Position numbers and translations under genes: made by a program. This document shows positions 16,561 to 25,311 of a DNA stretch of 45,558 nt, one piece after another. Position 1 is the stretch's first letter. Each line of letters begins with the position of its first letter. This DNA is from CAZRUA01 sp964603125 (GTDB lineage: Bacteria; Bacteroidota; Bacteroidia; B-17B0; Aurantibacillaceae). The stretch covers positions 1 to 45,558 of the forward strand of contig CAZRUA010000014.1 in NCBI GenBank assembly GCA_964603125.1, in the 5' to 3' direction. The notes under the pieces were generated by a model that did no database searches, was not told where the DNA came from, and saw nothing but the letters and a program-made list of their open reading frames with translations.

Positions 16561-16835
16561 TTCGCTTTTCTAAACAAACTAATAATACCCCAAAATATTG
16601 GCCAAATAAGTAAAGTAGTTATTGTTTGTATTATTAGAATAAAGATTATCGCGTTTTTCTCTGTTTGATATATTAATTCAGGTAATAAAGCTGCTGGAAA
16701 AAAGATATAATATAACAAACCAAATTCTAAATTATTGAATACGTAGCTATACGCTTAGATTGTCGAGAGCAGAACATAAATAATAGAAATTATTAATGCT
16801 ACTTTTAAGTTAGATTTTTTTCTGGGCAAGTTCAT
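16557..16835 (-). pseudogene. Remnant of a small membrane protein gene with an in-frame stop
   Basis: From an ATG at 16835 the minus strand encodes 26 residues (M-N-L-P-R-K-K-S-N-L-K-V-A-L-I-I-S-I-I-Y), then hits TAA at 16755-16757. The same frame stays open for 65 more codons to a TAA at 16557-16559, encoding a hydrophobic segment, a loop (PAALLPELIYQTEKNA), a second strong helix (IIFILIIQTITTLLIWPIFWGII) and a basic end (SLFRKAN). Without the stop this would be a 92-aa protein with three helices and a positive C-terminus. It sits 16 nt before the M28 start on the same strand side and converges with RDD. I could not identify the family. A single-base change or a sequencing error would explain it. 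Confidence 0.55.
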
Positions 16836-16851
16836 TTTATGAAATAACTAC

Positions 16852-18018
16852 TTACCCCTGCAACTCATTTGTAAAGTCAACAAGCAAAGTAAAAACATCA
16901 CTAAACTCATTTAAGGGTAATGTTTCTGGTTTGTCAAAAACATCATGATAAGCTTTTATTCCGCCCATAGTGTAAATAAAAAAGCAACGAACCCCTTTTT
17001 GTGTAAACCAATAATGATCGCTGTTTTGAGCTTTGCCTCGTGGTTTAACTTGAAACAACAATTGTTTTTTTGCGTTTAATAATTTTAACGATTCAAATTC
17101 ACTTTTAAACTCAGTAGCATTTACAACTGTTATTCCTTCTTGCCCTGTGCCCATTAAATCAAGGTTAGTAAGGAATTTAATTTTGTTAAATGGAATCAAA
17201 GTATTGTCAACAAAAAATTTAGAACCTACTAAGCCTGCTTCTTCACCTGCAAATGAAATAAAGGCTATACTGTATTTTGGTTTGTTTTCTGGTTTTGCAT
17301 AATAACGCATCAAACTTAATAACATAGCCGTTCCACTTGCATTATCGTTTGCTCCTGTAAACATAGCTTCTTTTCCCATCATTCCTAAATGGTCGTAATG
17401 CGCCGTAAAAACAATAAACGAGTCAGGATATAAACTTCCTTTTACATAGCCGCAAACATTGGCATTTTTGTAGGCTGCAATTTCTTTATTTTCAATTTGA
17501 ATATCTACATTTTTAATTTCGTTTTTAAATGAATCAGCAAGAAGCTCAATTACTGTAAAGTTTTCGGCTTTGGGTGCAACGCTCCAGGTAAGTTTCTTTT
17601 TTAATGAAAAAACAATGGGTACTTCAGTTCTTAAATCGGTGCTTAAATAAGTTACACTATCTTTTTTAAATAGTTGTACTCCAGTGGAAACGCCTTTACT
17701 ATCAGCACTTACAATATAATGTACGCCAGGAATAAGTTTTTTCCCATCTGCAATAACCTCCATTTTTCCAGGGAAAGTATTTACAGGAATTGAAAAACGT
17801 TGTAAATAAGACTTTTTGTTTAGTGGTGTTAACTTGTTTTTTTTAAACTCTTTTTCTAAGAAACTGCAAGCTTTGTCAATGCCTTTATTAACGTATCCTC
17901 TGCCATAGTAATCCTTTCCAGCAAGTGTATTTACAATTTTTCGAGCGTAGGTTGTGTCTTGGGCTTTGCTATTAAACGCTGTTAAAATTGCAATGCATAA
18001 AAAAGATAGTTTGGTCAT
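16852..18018 (-). CDS. M28 family zinc metallopeptidase, exported
   Basis: This 388-aa protein has a signal peptide ending near KAQDT (residue 20) and an N-terminal region that includes a PA-like insert (about 80-165). The M28 catalytic core has every expected residue: AHYDH (H207, D209), bridging D225 in GANDNASG, E259/E260 in GEEAG, D287 in NLDLMG and H335 in NSDHYWF. It is a di-zinc aminopeptidase-type hydrolase, probably periplasmic or outer-membrane associated. It follows the exonuclease gene by 17 nt, suggesting co-transcription. Confidence 0.93.
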   Translation of the reverse strand: MTKLSFLCIAILTAFNSKAQDTTYARKIVNTLAGKDYYGRGYVNKGIDKACSFLEKEFKKNKLTPLNKKSYLQRFSIPVNTFPGKMEVIADGKKLIPGVHYIVSADSKGVSTGVQLFKKDSVTYLSTDLRTEVPIVFSLKKKLTWSVAPKAENFTVIELLADSFKNEIKNVDIQIENKEIAAYKNANVCGYVKGSLYPDSFIVFTAHYDHLGMMGKEAMFTGANDNASGTAMLLSLMRYYAKPENKPKYSIAFISFAGEEAGLVGSKFFVDNTLIPFNKIKFLTNLDLMGTGQEGITVVNATEFKSEFESLKLLNAKKQLLFQVKPRGKAQNSDHYWFTQKGVRCFFIYTMGGIKAYHDVFDKPETLPLNEFSDVFTLLVDFTNELQG

Positions 18019-18035
18019 TTAGGTGGGTTTAAAAA

Positions 18036-18734
18036 TTATAGGTATTCAATCATTTCATCTTTAATCATTGGCTTGCCTTGGTATTTTTGAAATACTCTAG
18101 CTACTGTAACAACATCTTTGCCACAATACCTAACAATTTTTTCTAAGTCTTTTTCTTCGTAATAAACACGAGCTACTTGGCTTCCATCAATCTCATCTTT
18201 TGGTGTGGGTATATTAAAAATATGCGCTAATAGGTTCAATGAGGTAAAGCTTTTGTAATCGCCAAACTTCCATAGCTCCATGGTGTCAAGGTGTTTAATT
18301 TCCCAAGGTTTTTTGCCGGCAATGTTTAAAATATTTGGTAAGCCAATGCCATTTACTAGCAGGCGTCGGCAAATAAAAGGAAAGTCAAACTCTTTTGCAT
18401 TATGGCCACATAAAACTTTTTCAGGGTGATCGAAATGCTTTTCGAGCATATACTTAAACTCTTTTAAAAGAATAGCTTCATCATCCCCGTAATACGATTT
18501 AATTCTAAATTGTGAACCGTTAAAATATCCAACCGAAATGCATATTATTTTGGCAAACTCAGCAAAAATTCCAGCTTTTGAGTAAAGCTCTTCGCTACTA
18601 GCATCTTTGTTATAAAGCCATTTTTTGTCCCAAAGTTCTTTGGTTTCCTCTTTTAAATCTTTGTAAGAATAAGTCTGCGGAACTGTTTCAATATCCAGAA
18701 ACAATACGTTTCCAATTTCAATATCGTTTAGCAT
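18036..18734 (-). CDS. PolB-type 3'-5' exonuclease (DEDDy)
   Basis: This 232-aa protein resembles the stand-alone proofreading-like exonucleases related to DNA polymerase B (PF10108 type). DEDDy residues are visible: D14 and E16 in LFLDIETVP, D117 in GHNAKEFDFPF, and Y203/D207 in YCGKD. The middle carries WEIKHLDTMELWKFGDYKSFTSLNLLAHIF and GSQVARVYYEE, typical of the family. It should remove nucleotides from single-stranded DNA or RNA 3' ends in the cytoplasm; partners are unknown. It directly abuts the upstream gene (stop at 18735, ATG at 18734) and lies before the M28 gene. Confidence 0.9.
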   Translation of the reverse strand: MLNDIEIGNVLFLDIETVPQTYSYKDLKEETKELWDKKWLYNKDASSEELYSKAGIFAEFAKIICISVGYFNGSQFRIKSYYGDDEAILLKEFKYMLEKHFDHPEKVLCGHNAKEFDFPFICRRLLVNGIGLPNILNIAGKKPWEIKHLDTMELWKFGDYKSFTSLNLLAHIFNIPTPKDEIDGSQVARVYYEEKDLEKIVRYCGKDVVTVARVFQKYQGKPMIKDEMIEYL

Positions 18735-19163
18735 TTATTTAATCATTACACCCTTTTTATTAATTAAAGGTATGGTTACAAAATTATTTTCGGTAATTGT
18801 CTCAGATAAAAAAATGAACTTTTTATCTAGTATAGTCGAATCTAAATAAAAGCTCACCCAAAACTCGTTATTAAGCCCAAAAACATCTTCCATTATTGGT
18901 TCAACCTTATGGTATCCATGGGCAGGAACTTCCTCAATAAAATGACGTAAAGTAGATGTTTTTAATGGTTGATCATTTATTTGACCATAGCCTTGAGAGG
19001 TAATTAATACATTTTTAAGAATCTTGTTTTTTAAATTAACAATATAAACCATCCATCCTTGTTCATCCTCCACAATTTCAGGAACAATAGCTATGGCTAC
19101 ATCTTCTACTTTAGGAATTAAATCACTTGCCTTCACTTTAAAAAACTTTTGAAATAAGCTCAA
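18735..19163 (-). CDS. Conserved small cytoplasmic protein of unknown function
   Basis: This 142-aa protein has no signal peptide or helix in the membrane; it is mostly beta strands (GWMVYIVNLKNKILKNVLITSQGYGQIN, EFWVSFYLDSTIL) and ends KGVMIK. I recognise the general look of a conserved Bacteroidota protein but no function. The start is uncertain: the frame begins with TTG at 19163, but that codon forms part of a TATCTTTG box on the same strand, so a GTG at 19136 (residue 10, before KASDLIPKVEDVAIAIVPE) may be the true start. It abuts the exonuclease gene and heads a likely three-gene transcript with it and the M28 gene. Confidence 0.72.
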   Translation of the reverse strand: MSLFQKFFKVKASDLIPKVEDVAIAIVPEIVEDEQGWMVYIVNLKNKILKNVLITSQGYGQINDQPLKTSTLRHFIEEVPAHGYHKVEPIMEDVFGLNNEFWVSFYLDSTILDKKFIFLSETITENNFVTIPLINKKGVMIK

Positions 19164-19168
19164 AGATA
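19161..19168 (-). promoter_or_regulatory. -7 box overlapping the TTG start of the unknown gene
   Basis: The minus strand reads TATCTTTG (TAnnTTTG). Its last three bases are the annotated TTG codon, so if this box works, the start must be downstream. Confidence 0.35.
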
Positions 19169-19179
19169 ATGATTTTTAT

Positions 19180-19187
19180 TACCTTTG
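19180..19187 (+). promoter_or_regulatory. -7 box 3 nt before the gmk start
   Basis: The plus strand reads TACCTTTG, followed by CGC and the ATG at 19191. The predicted transcription start falls at or near the ATG, implying a leaderless or near-leaderless gmk mRNA. It lies back to back with the minus-strand box, 11 nt apart. Confidence 0.45.
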
Positions 19188-19190
19188 CGC

Positions 19191-19766
19191 ATGGCTAAAA
19201 AAGGTAAGCTTATAATATTTTCTGCCCCATCTGGTTCAGGAAAAACAACAATTGTCCGTCATCTTTTAAAGGTATTTAAGGATAAAATAGAGTTTTCTAT
19301 TTCTGCAACTAGTCGCCCTAAAAGAGGGGTTGAAGAAAATGGTAAGGATTACCATTATTTTACTGTAGAAGAGTTTAAGCAAAAAATTGACAATAATGAG
19401 TTTATTGAGTGGGAAGAAGTTTATGCTAATACACATTATGGTACACTAAAAAGTGAAGTTCAGCGTATATGGGACAGCGGAAAGGATGTGATTTTTGATG
19501 TTGATGTAGAAGGAGGACTTAATATGAAGAACCAATACAAAGATCAGGCTTTGGCCATTTTTGTAATGCCTCCAAATATTAAAAAATTAGAAGAGCGCTT
19601 AAGATTGAGAAATACAGATAGCCCTGAAAGTATTGCTAGAAGGATTGCAAAAGCAGAGATAGAAATTAAAACAGCGAGTTTATTCGATAAGTTTATCATT
19701 AACGAAGAACTTGAATTGGCTTTTGCAGAAGCAGAGAAGATTGTAGGAGACTTTTTAAAAAAATAA
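19191..19766 (+). CDS. gmk: Guanylate kinase
   Basis: This 191-aa enzyme converts GMP and ATP to GDP and ADP. The P-loop APSGSGKTT is at 12-20, the GMP-binding SATSRPKRGVEENGKDYHYF follows (about 41-60), then EWEEVYANTHYGT and DVDVEGG. Length and motifs are normal. The ATG at 19191 is preferred over a TTG at 19185, which would only add two residues and lies partly in the promoter box. metF follows after 36 nt. Confidence 0.97.
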   Translation: MAKKGKLIIFSAPSGSGKTTIVRHLLKVFKDKIEFSISATSRPKRGVEENGKDYHYFTVEEFKQKIDNNEFIEWEEVYANTHYGTLKSEVQRIWDSGKDVIFDVDVEGGLNMKNQYKDQALAIFVMPPNIKKLEERLRLRNTDSPESIARRIAKAEIEIKTASLFDKFIINEELELAFAEAEKIVGDFLKK

Positions 19767-19802
19767 ACAATAAATGGTTGGTGTATCCAACATAAAAGGA
19801 TT

Positions 19803-20756
19803 ATGAAATTAACTGAAAAATTAAGTCAAAGCAAATCAACCTTATTTTCAATTGAAATTTTGCCTCCTTTGAAAGGCAAAAGTATTCAATCAATTTTTGA
19901 TGGTATTGATCCATTAATGGAGTTTAATCCAGCTTTTGTTGATGTAACGTATCATCGTGAAGAGTATGTTTACAAAAAGCGTTCAGGAGGATATCTTGAA
20001 AAAGTATCTATACGCAAGCGTCCTGGAACTGTTGGTATTTGTGCTGCAATTATGAACCGTTATAAAGTGGATGCGGTTCCACACATTATTTGTGGCGGTT
20101 TCTCGAAGGAAGAAACTGAAAATGCTTTGATTGATTTGCAATTTTTAGGTATTGATAATGTTTTAGCATTGCGAGGTGATAGCATTAAAACAGAACCTAA
20201 TTTTATTCCAGAGCCCAATGGACATAATTATGCTTTAGATTTAGTAAAGCAAATTACAAACATGAATAATGGAATGTATATGGATGAGGAAATGCAAGAT
20301 GCGGCACCAACTAATTTTTGTATTGGTGTAGCTGGTTACCCAGAAAAGCATTTTGAAGCACCGAATATGTTCAGTGATATAAAATGGTTGAAAGCCAAGA
20401 TTGATGCAGGTGCACAGTACATAGTAACTCAAATGTTTTTTGATAATGAAAAATATTTTGATTTTGTTAAGCTATGTCGTGATAATGGTATTAATGTTCC
20501 TATTATTCCTGGATTGAAAATTTTAACATCTAAAAAACAAATCACAGGTTTACCAAAAATATTCCACATGGATATTCCTCAAGCGTTTTATGAGGAATTA
20601 GAAAAATGTAAAGATGATAAGGAAGTTAAAGAAGTTGGGATTAAATGGTGTATTGAGCAAAGTAAGCAATTGGTAAAAGCTAATGTTCCTTGTTTGCATT
20701 TTTACACCATGGGAACTTCAGAAGTTACTCGAAGAGTTGCTAAAGAAGTATTTTAA
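19803..20756 (+). CDS. metF: Methylenetetrahydrofolate reductase
   Basis: This 317-aa flavoenzyme reduces 5,10-methylene-THF to 5-methyl-THF for methionine synthesis. The N-terminal LFSIEILPP (catalytic Glu18), ALRGDS, GVAGYPEKH and TQMFFDNEKYFDFV motifs follow in the family order. Compared with the short E. coli form, it has an insertion around 152-170 (NMNNGMYMDEEMQDAAPTNFC), as seen in Bacteroidota. Probably cotranscribed with gmk. No SAM-regulatory domain is attached. Confidence 0.96.
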   Translation: MKLTEKLSQSKSTLFSIEILPPLKGKSIQSIFDGIDPLMEFNPAFVDVTYHREEYVYKKRSGGYLEKVSIRKRPGTVGICAAIMNRYKVDAVPHIICGGFSKEETENALIDLQFLGIDNVLALRGDSIKTEPNFIPEPNGHNYALDLVKQITNMNNGMYMDEEMQDAAPTNFCIGVAGYPEKHFEAPNMFSDIKWLKAKIDAGAQYIVTQMFFDNEKYFDFVKLCRDNGINVPIIPGLKILTSKKQITGLPKIFHMDIPQAFYEELEKCKDDKEVKEVGIKWCIEQSKQLVKANVPCLHFYTMGTSEVTRRVAKEVF

Positions 20757-20827
20757 TTTGCGTGTTTTCTTTTAAATCTGCTGAGATTTGGTTTATAGCA
20801 ATGTCAATTAATTAATCTTAAACAAAC

Positions 20828-21628
20828 TTGGCTCAAAGTTTTAATAATAAAGTAGTTTGGATTACTGGTGCTTCGTCTGGTATTGGCGAGGCTTTGGTTC
20901 ATTCGTTTGCCAATGAAGGTGCAATTGTTGTTTTAAGTGCACGAAGAGCAGATGAGTTGCATAGAGTGCAAACAGCAGCTAAGTTGGATGATACAAATAG
21001 TTTGATAATTTCATTTGACTTAGAAAATACAAGTAATGCCAGTGAGTATATTGATTTAATCATCCAAAAATTTGGCAGAATTGATGTTTTGATTAACAAT
21101 GGTGGAATGAGCCAAAGAGCCTTATCTAGCGAAACTCCTATTGACTTAGAGAGAAAGATAATGGAGATAAATTATTTTTCGGCTACCAACTTAACAAAAG
21201 CAGTTTTGCCTTTTATGTTAAAACAAAAGAGTGGTCAGGTGGTTGTTATAAGCAGCATAGCAGGTAAATTTGGTTTTTATTTGCGCAGTAGTTATAGTGC
21301 CGCAAAGCATGCTTTACACGGGTATTTCGAAAGTTTCCGTTTAGAAACAGAAAAACAAGGAATTAAAACTTTAATAGTTTGTCCAGGAAAAATAAAAACA
21401 AACATTTCTAATAGTGCTGTTTTAGCGGATGGTAAAACTCATAACCAAATGGATCCTAGCCATCAAAACGCTATGAGTGCCGAACAATGCGCTGCTATTA
21501 TTCTATCTGCTATTAAAAATGGTAAAGAAGAAATTTTAATAGGAGGTAAGGAATTAAAAGCAGTTGGTTTAAAGCGATATTTTCCAAAGATATTTGGGAA
21601 AATAATTCGCAAACAAAGTCCGTTTTAA
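20828..21628 (+). CDS. Short-chain dehydrogenase/reductase
   Basis: This 266-aa SDR has the cofactor motif TGASSGIG (13-20), NNGG (90-93), catalytic S142/S143 and YSAAK (Y156, K160), then CPGKIKTNI. It is a cytoplasmic or membrane-associated NAD(P)H oxidoreductase of the DltE/DHRS7-like type; substrate unknown. The start is TTG at 20828: an in-frame TAA at 20819-20821 excludes any upstream start, and no ATG occurs until well past the Rossmann motif. It ends 5 nt from the converging mqo gene. Confidence 0.93.
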   Translation: MAQSFNNKVVWITGASSGIGEALVHSFANEGAIVVLSARRADELHRVQTAAKLDDTNSLIISFDLENTSNASEYIDLIIQKFGRIDVLINNGGMSQRALSSETPIDLERKIMEINYFSATNLTKAVLPFMLKQKSGQVVVISSIAGKFGFYLRSSYSAAKHALHGYFESFRLETEKQGIKTLIVCPGKIKTNISNSAVLADGKTHNQMDPSHQNAMSAEQCAAIILSAIKNGKEEILIGGKELKAVGLKRYFPKIFGKIIRKQSPF

Positions 21629-21633
21629 TTCTA

Positions 21634-23124
21634 TTATACTTTTAAAACTTCACTAGTAAATGCGCGTGATTTTTTCAATATTTGTGGCTCATCTACAAAG
21701 GATTTACCATACGAAGGAATCATTAGTTTTATTTTATGTTGCCAAGCTTCAGATTCCATATCGTTCTTAAAGCATCTCTTCAAAACATCAAGCATAGCAC
21801 TCAATGATGTTGAAGCGCCTGGAGATGCGCCTAAAAGAGCTGCAATAGAGCCATCAGCGGCATTTACAATCTCAGTACCGAATTCTAAAACCCCACCTTC
21901 TTCTTCATCTTTTTTAATAACCTGCACGCGTTGCCCTGCAATTTCTAATTCCCAATCTTCCAAAATAGCATCGGGTAAATATTCACGCAAAGCTTCTAAT
22001 CTTTCTTCTGGTGATTGGCTGGCTTGTTGAACAAGATATTTTGTTAATGGTAAATTATGCCATCCAGCCGATAGCATAGGGAATATGTTTGCAAATTCTA
22101 TTGAGCCTGCTAAATCCCAGTAAGATCCATTTTTTAAAAATTTAGTTGAGAACCCTGCATAAGGACCAAAGAGTAATGCCTTTTTGCCATCAATTATTCT
22201 TGTGTCTAAATGTGGTACAGACATCGGTGGTGCTCCAACAGATGCTTTACCATAAACTTTGGCGTGATGTTTTTCTATTACATCAGGGTTTTTACATCTT
22301 AGCCATTGCCCACTAACAGGAAATCCGCCGTAACCCTCAGCTTCTTCAATGTCTGATTTTTCAAGCAAAGGAAGAGAACCACCTCCAGCACCTATAAATA
22401 CAAATTGGGTTTGTGTTTCGTATTTTTGAACTTCAATTAAATTTTTTATTTCAAGTCGCCAGTTACCATTTTCTTGTTTTTCGATGTCTCTAACTTCGTG
22501 ATTTAAAAATAAATTTACACCAGGCAATGTCTGCAAATATTTAATCATTGCTCGAGTTAAATCACCAAAGTTAACGTCAGTTCCTCTTTCCATGCGTGTG
22601 GCCGCCACTTCAATTCCTGGGTCGCGTCCTTCCATGACTAATGGCATCCATTTTTCCATTTGGGGCCATTTGTCCGTATAAACCATTTCATTAAATAATT
22701 CATACTTGCTCAATGCAGTAAATCTTTTATGCAAATAATCAACGTTTTCAGCTCCCCAAACAAAACTCATGTGAGGTATTGAGTTAATGAAAACTTCGGG
22801 CTGACAAATATTTTTTTCTTTTACTAAGTACGACCAAAATTCTTTGGATAATTCAAATGAGCTAGCAATTTTAAGTGCTTTTGAAACATCAATTTTACCG
22901 CCGTCTTTTTCGGGAGTGTAGTTTAACTCGCAAAAGGCAGAGTGTCCTGTACCAGCGTTATTCCATGCATCGGAGCTCTCTCCAGCAACGTGATCTAAAC
23001 GTTCAATTATTGTGATAGTGCATTCAGGTTTTAATTCTTTGAGTAACACACCTAGTGTAGCACTCATAATTCCAGCGCCAACTAAAATTATTTCTGAATC
23101 AATTGGGAAGGGTTTTGTGCTCAT
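21634..23124 (-). CDS. mqo: Malate:quinone oxidoreductase
   Basis: This 496-aa peripheral membrane flavoprotein oxidises malate to oxaloacetate and feeds electrons to the quinone pool. FAD site GAGIMSA (16-22), ERLDHVAGESSDAWNNAGTGHSAFCELNYTPE, RGTDVNFGDLTR, and GASPGASTS near the C-terminus are diagnostic. Length is normal. Its ATG shares a base with the stop of the preceding regulator gene (TAATG), implying coupled translation. Confidence 0.97.
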   Translation of the reverse strand: MSTKPFPIDSEIILVGAGIMSATLGVLLKELKPECTITIIERLDHVAGESSDAWNNAGTGHSAFCELNYTPEKDGGKIDVSKALKIASSFELSKEFWSYLVKEKNICQPEVFINSIPHMSFVWGAENVDYLHKRFTALSKYELFNEMVYTDKWPQMEKWMPLVMEGRDPGIEVAATRMERGTDVNFGDLTRAMIKYLQTLPGVNLFLNHEVRDIEKQENGNWRLEIKNLIEVQKYETQTQFVFIGAGGGSLPLLEKSDIEEAEGYGGFPVSGQWLRCKNPDVIEKHHAKVYGKASVGAPPMSVPHLDTRIIDGKKALLFGPYAGFSTKFLKNGSYWDLAGSIEFANIFPMLSAGWHNLPLTKYLVQQASQSPEERLEALREYLPDAILEDWELEIAGQRVQVIKKDEEEGGVLEFGTEIVNAADGSIAALLGASPGASTSLSAMLDVLKRCFKNDMESEAWQHKIKLMIPSYGKSFVDEPQILKKSRAFTSEVLKV

Positions 23125-24284
23125 TATCCTTTGCTAGCGTATTGTTTAATATCTTTATCAGTAATTGTTTTATCGCATAAAATAATTAAACGTTCTACCA
23201 CGTTTCTAAACTCTCTTATGTTCCCTGTCCAATCAATATTTTGTAATGCTTTAATAGCCTCCTTGGTAAAGCTTTTTACAGGCATTCCATATTCATTGCA
23301 AATTTGATTCACAAAATGATCGGCTAATAAAGGAATATCATCTAATCTATCATTTAGAGATGGAACGTGAATTAGTATTACGCTTAATCGATGATACAAA
23401 TCTTCTCGGAAGTTACCATTTGCGATTTCTTTTTTCAAGTCTTTATTTGTGGCCGCAACTACCCTTACATTTACTTTAATTTCTTTGTCGCCACCAACAC
23501 GAGTAATTTTGCTTTCTTGCAACGCACGTAAAACTTTTGCTTGAGCCGATAAACTCATGTCGCCGATTTCATCCATAAACAAAGTACCACCTTCGGCAAG
23601 TTCAAATTTACCTTTGCGTTGAGCTACCGCAGAGGTAAAAGCTCCTTTTTCATGACCAAATAATTCACTCTCGATTAATTCGCTTGGAATTGCAGCGCAG
23701 TTAACTTCTATCAAAGGGCCATTGTTTCTATTACTTTTTTCGTGTAGCCATCTTGCAACCAATTCTTTTCCACTTCCATTGCTTCCAGTAACCAAAACTC
23801 TTGCATCTGTAGGAGCAACTTTTTCAATCATATCTTTTATAGCACCAATTGCTTTCGATTCTCCAATCATATCAAAAGCTTTACTAACTTTCTTTTTAAG
23901 AGCTTTAGTTTCGGTTACTAAACTAATTTTGTCCATTCCATTGCGAACCGTAACTAGTAATCTGTTCAAATCAATTGGTTTGGCTAAGAAGTCGTAAGCA
24001 CCTTTTTTAACTGCTTCTACTGCAGTTTCAATATTCCCATGCCCACTCATCATTACTATAGGTGTATCAATGCGTTGTTCTTTTAATTTATTGAGCAATT
24101 CTAAGCCATCCATTTTTGGCATTTTTATATCGCATAAAATCAAATCATAATTTTCTTTACTTGCCATAGCAAGTCCAGATACTCCGTCTTCAGCTTCTTC
24201 TATCTTATATTTTTCAAACTCTAATATTTCGCGTAAAGATTTGCGGATACTTTTTTCATCATCAATTATTAAAATCTTCGACAT
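23124..24284 (-). CDS. NtrC-like sigma-54 response regulator without DNA-binding domain
   Basis: This 386-aa protein has a receiver domain (1-120: D9, D10, phospho-acceptor D52, K102), then a sigma-54 AAA+ domain (about 138-360) with an altered Walker A GSNGSGKE (167-174), the sigma-54 loop GAFTSA (214-219; the common form is GAFTGA), Walker B TLFMDEIG and arginine fingers in FREDLYHR. It ends at the AAA+ lid (NIREFRNVVERLIIL, DKDIKQYASKG) with no Fis-type helix-turn-helix, so DNA targeting is either absent or supplied by a partner. No cognate kinase lies next to it. It is 28 nt after the Ppx/GppA gene and overlaps mqo by 1 nt. Confidence 0.93.
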   Translation of the reverse strand: MSKILIIDDEKSIRKSLREILEFEKYKIEEAEDGVSGLAMASKENYDLILCDIKMPKMDGLELLNKLKEQRIDTPIVMMSGHGNIETAVEAVKKGAYDFLAKPIDLNRLLVTVRNGMDKISLVTETKALKKKVSKAFDMIGESKAIGAIKDMIEKVAPTDARVLVTGSNGSGKELVARWLHEKSNRNNGPLIEVNCAAIPSELIESELFGHEKGAFTSAVAQRKGKFELAEGGTLFMDEIGDMSLSAQAKVLRALQESKITRVGGDKEIKVNVRVVAATNKDLKKEIANGNFREDLYHRLSVILIHVPSLNDRLDDIPLLADHFVNQICNEYGMPVKSFTKEAIKALQNIDWTGNIREFRNVVERLIILCDKTITDKDIKQYASKG

Positions 24285-24312
24285 ACTTTAAATTTAATTT
24301 GTGGATATAAAT

Positions 24313-25248
24313 TTAGTTATTTTTCCCCATCAACATCTCTACAATTACGCCTTCTTTTAAGGAGTATATAGAAGCTGTCATTTGGCGGATATTAAATTCT
24401 TGGAGAACTAAATCAACAAAAAGATACGACAAAACAATCATGTCAACGCGCATTTCAATTAATCCTTTTAGTTTTAAGCGTTGTTCAGTTGTGCTATGAA
24501 TAGTTTCTTGTCCAATTTCAAAATAATGGTTTAAATCAATTTCATATTCTGTTTTTCCAGTATGGTGTTTTTCGGTTCCATATCGCTCAGCAATCATATC
24601 TACAAAACTATCAAATGCCCCAGATGAGCCTATTAATCTAGTGATTCTATACTTTTTCATTTCGATTACTAAAGGTTGTAACTCTTGTAAAACGTAATTG
24701 TAGAAATTGGTTATTGTTTTTAATTCAATTGGATTTTCGGGATTAAACTTTTCTTTTAAACGTGAAACGCCTAACAAAAAACTCTGTTTCCAAAATATCT
24801 TCTCATTATTGGCTATAATGAATTCGGTGCTACCACCACCAATATCCATTATCAAAACAGGGTTTTCATCCAATCTAACGGCCAAGCGGTTAGCATAGTA
24901 AATTAATTCGGCTTCTTTATCACCGCTAATACTTGTAATCTCAATTTGAGTTTTTTCAAAGGCTTCTTTTATAAATTCTTTGCCATTGTTAGCACTTCTT
25001 ATAGCTGAAGTTGCAAACGCAGTGATGTTTGTGATTTCGTAAGTATTTAAAATACCTCTGTACGAAATAAGTGCCTCAATACCTCTTTTATAAGCAGGTT
25101 CAGCAATATAACCTTTGTTAATACCGCCTTCTCCAAGTTTTACAGGAATTCTATCGGAGTAGATTTTTGTAAATTGGTTGGATTTACTAATTTCTACAAT
25201 CAGCAAATTAAAAGTGTTTGTTCCTAAATCAATTACCGCTACTCTCAC
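24313..25248 (-). CDS. Ppx/GppA family phosphatase
   Basis: This 311-aa single-domain protein belongs to the exopolyphosphatase / guanosine pentaphosphatase group, which acts on polyphosphate or pppGpp. Motifs: DLGTNTFNLL (7-16), FATSAIRSA, IMDIGGGSTEF, IGSSGAFDS and EGVIVEMLMG at the end. The long HD-like C-terminal domain of E. coli Ppx is absent, as usual for short bacterial versions. The start is GTG at 25248 (R-V-A-V-I-D-L-G follows). Heads the transcript with the regulator and mqo. Which substrate it uses cannot be told. Confidence 0.9.
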   Translation of the reverse strand: MRVAVIDLGTNTFNLLIVEISKSNQFTKIYSDRIPVKLGEGGINKGYIAEPAYKRGIEALISYRGILNTYEITNITAFATSAIRSANNGKEFIKEAFEKTQIEITSISGDKEAELIYYANRLAVRLDENPVLIMDIGGGSTEFIIANNEKIFWKQSFLLGVSRLKEKFNPENPIELKTITNFYNYVLQELQPLVIEMKKYRITRLIGSSGAFDSFVDMIAERYGTEKHHTGKTEYEIDLNHYFEIGQETIHSTTEQRLKLKGLIEMRVDMIVLSYLFVDLVLQEFNIRQMTASIYSLKEGVIVEMLMGKNN

Positions 25249-25263
25249 AAATTATATACATTC

Positions 25264-25294
25264 AAAAAAAAAGCCACGTAATTTACGTGGCTTT
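25264..25294 (-). terminator. Rho-independent terminator of the 1133-aa T9SS gene
   Basis: Stem arms at 25270-25279 and 25285-25294 (AAAGCCACGT / ACGTGGCTTT) enclose a 5-nt loop. Read on the minus strand it ends in a nine-base U-run (25264-25272). It lies 17 nt after the stop at 25312. Confidence 0.85.
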
Positions 25295-25311
25295 AAAGAT
25301 AAAATTAAATA

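Noticed and set aside
20757..20827. Six-bp hairpin (AAATCT/AGATTT) between metF and the SDR gene
   Set aside because: Too short, no U-run; not convincing as a terminator or riboswitch.
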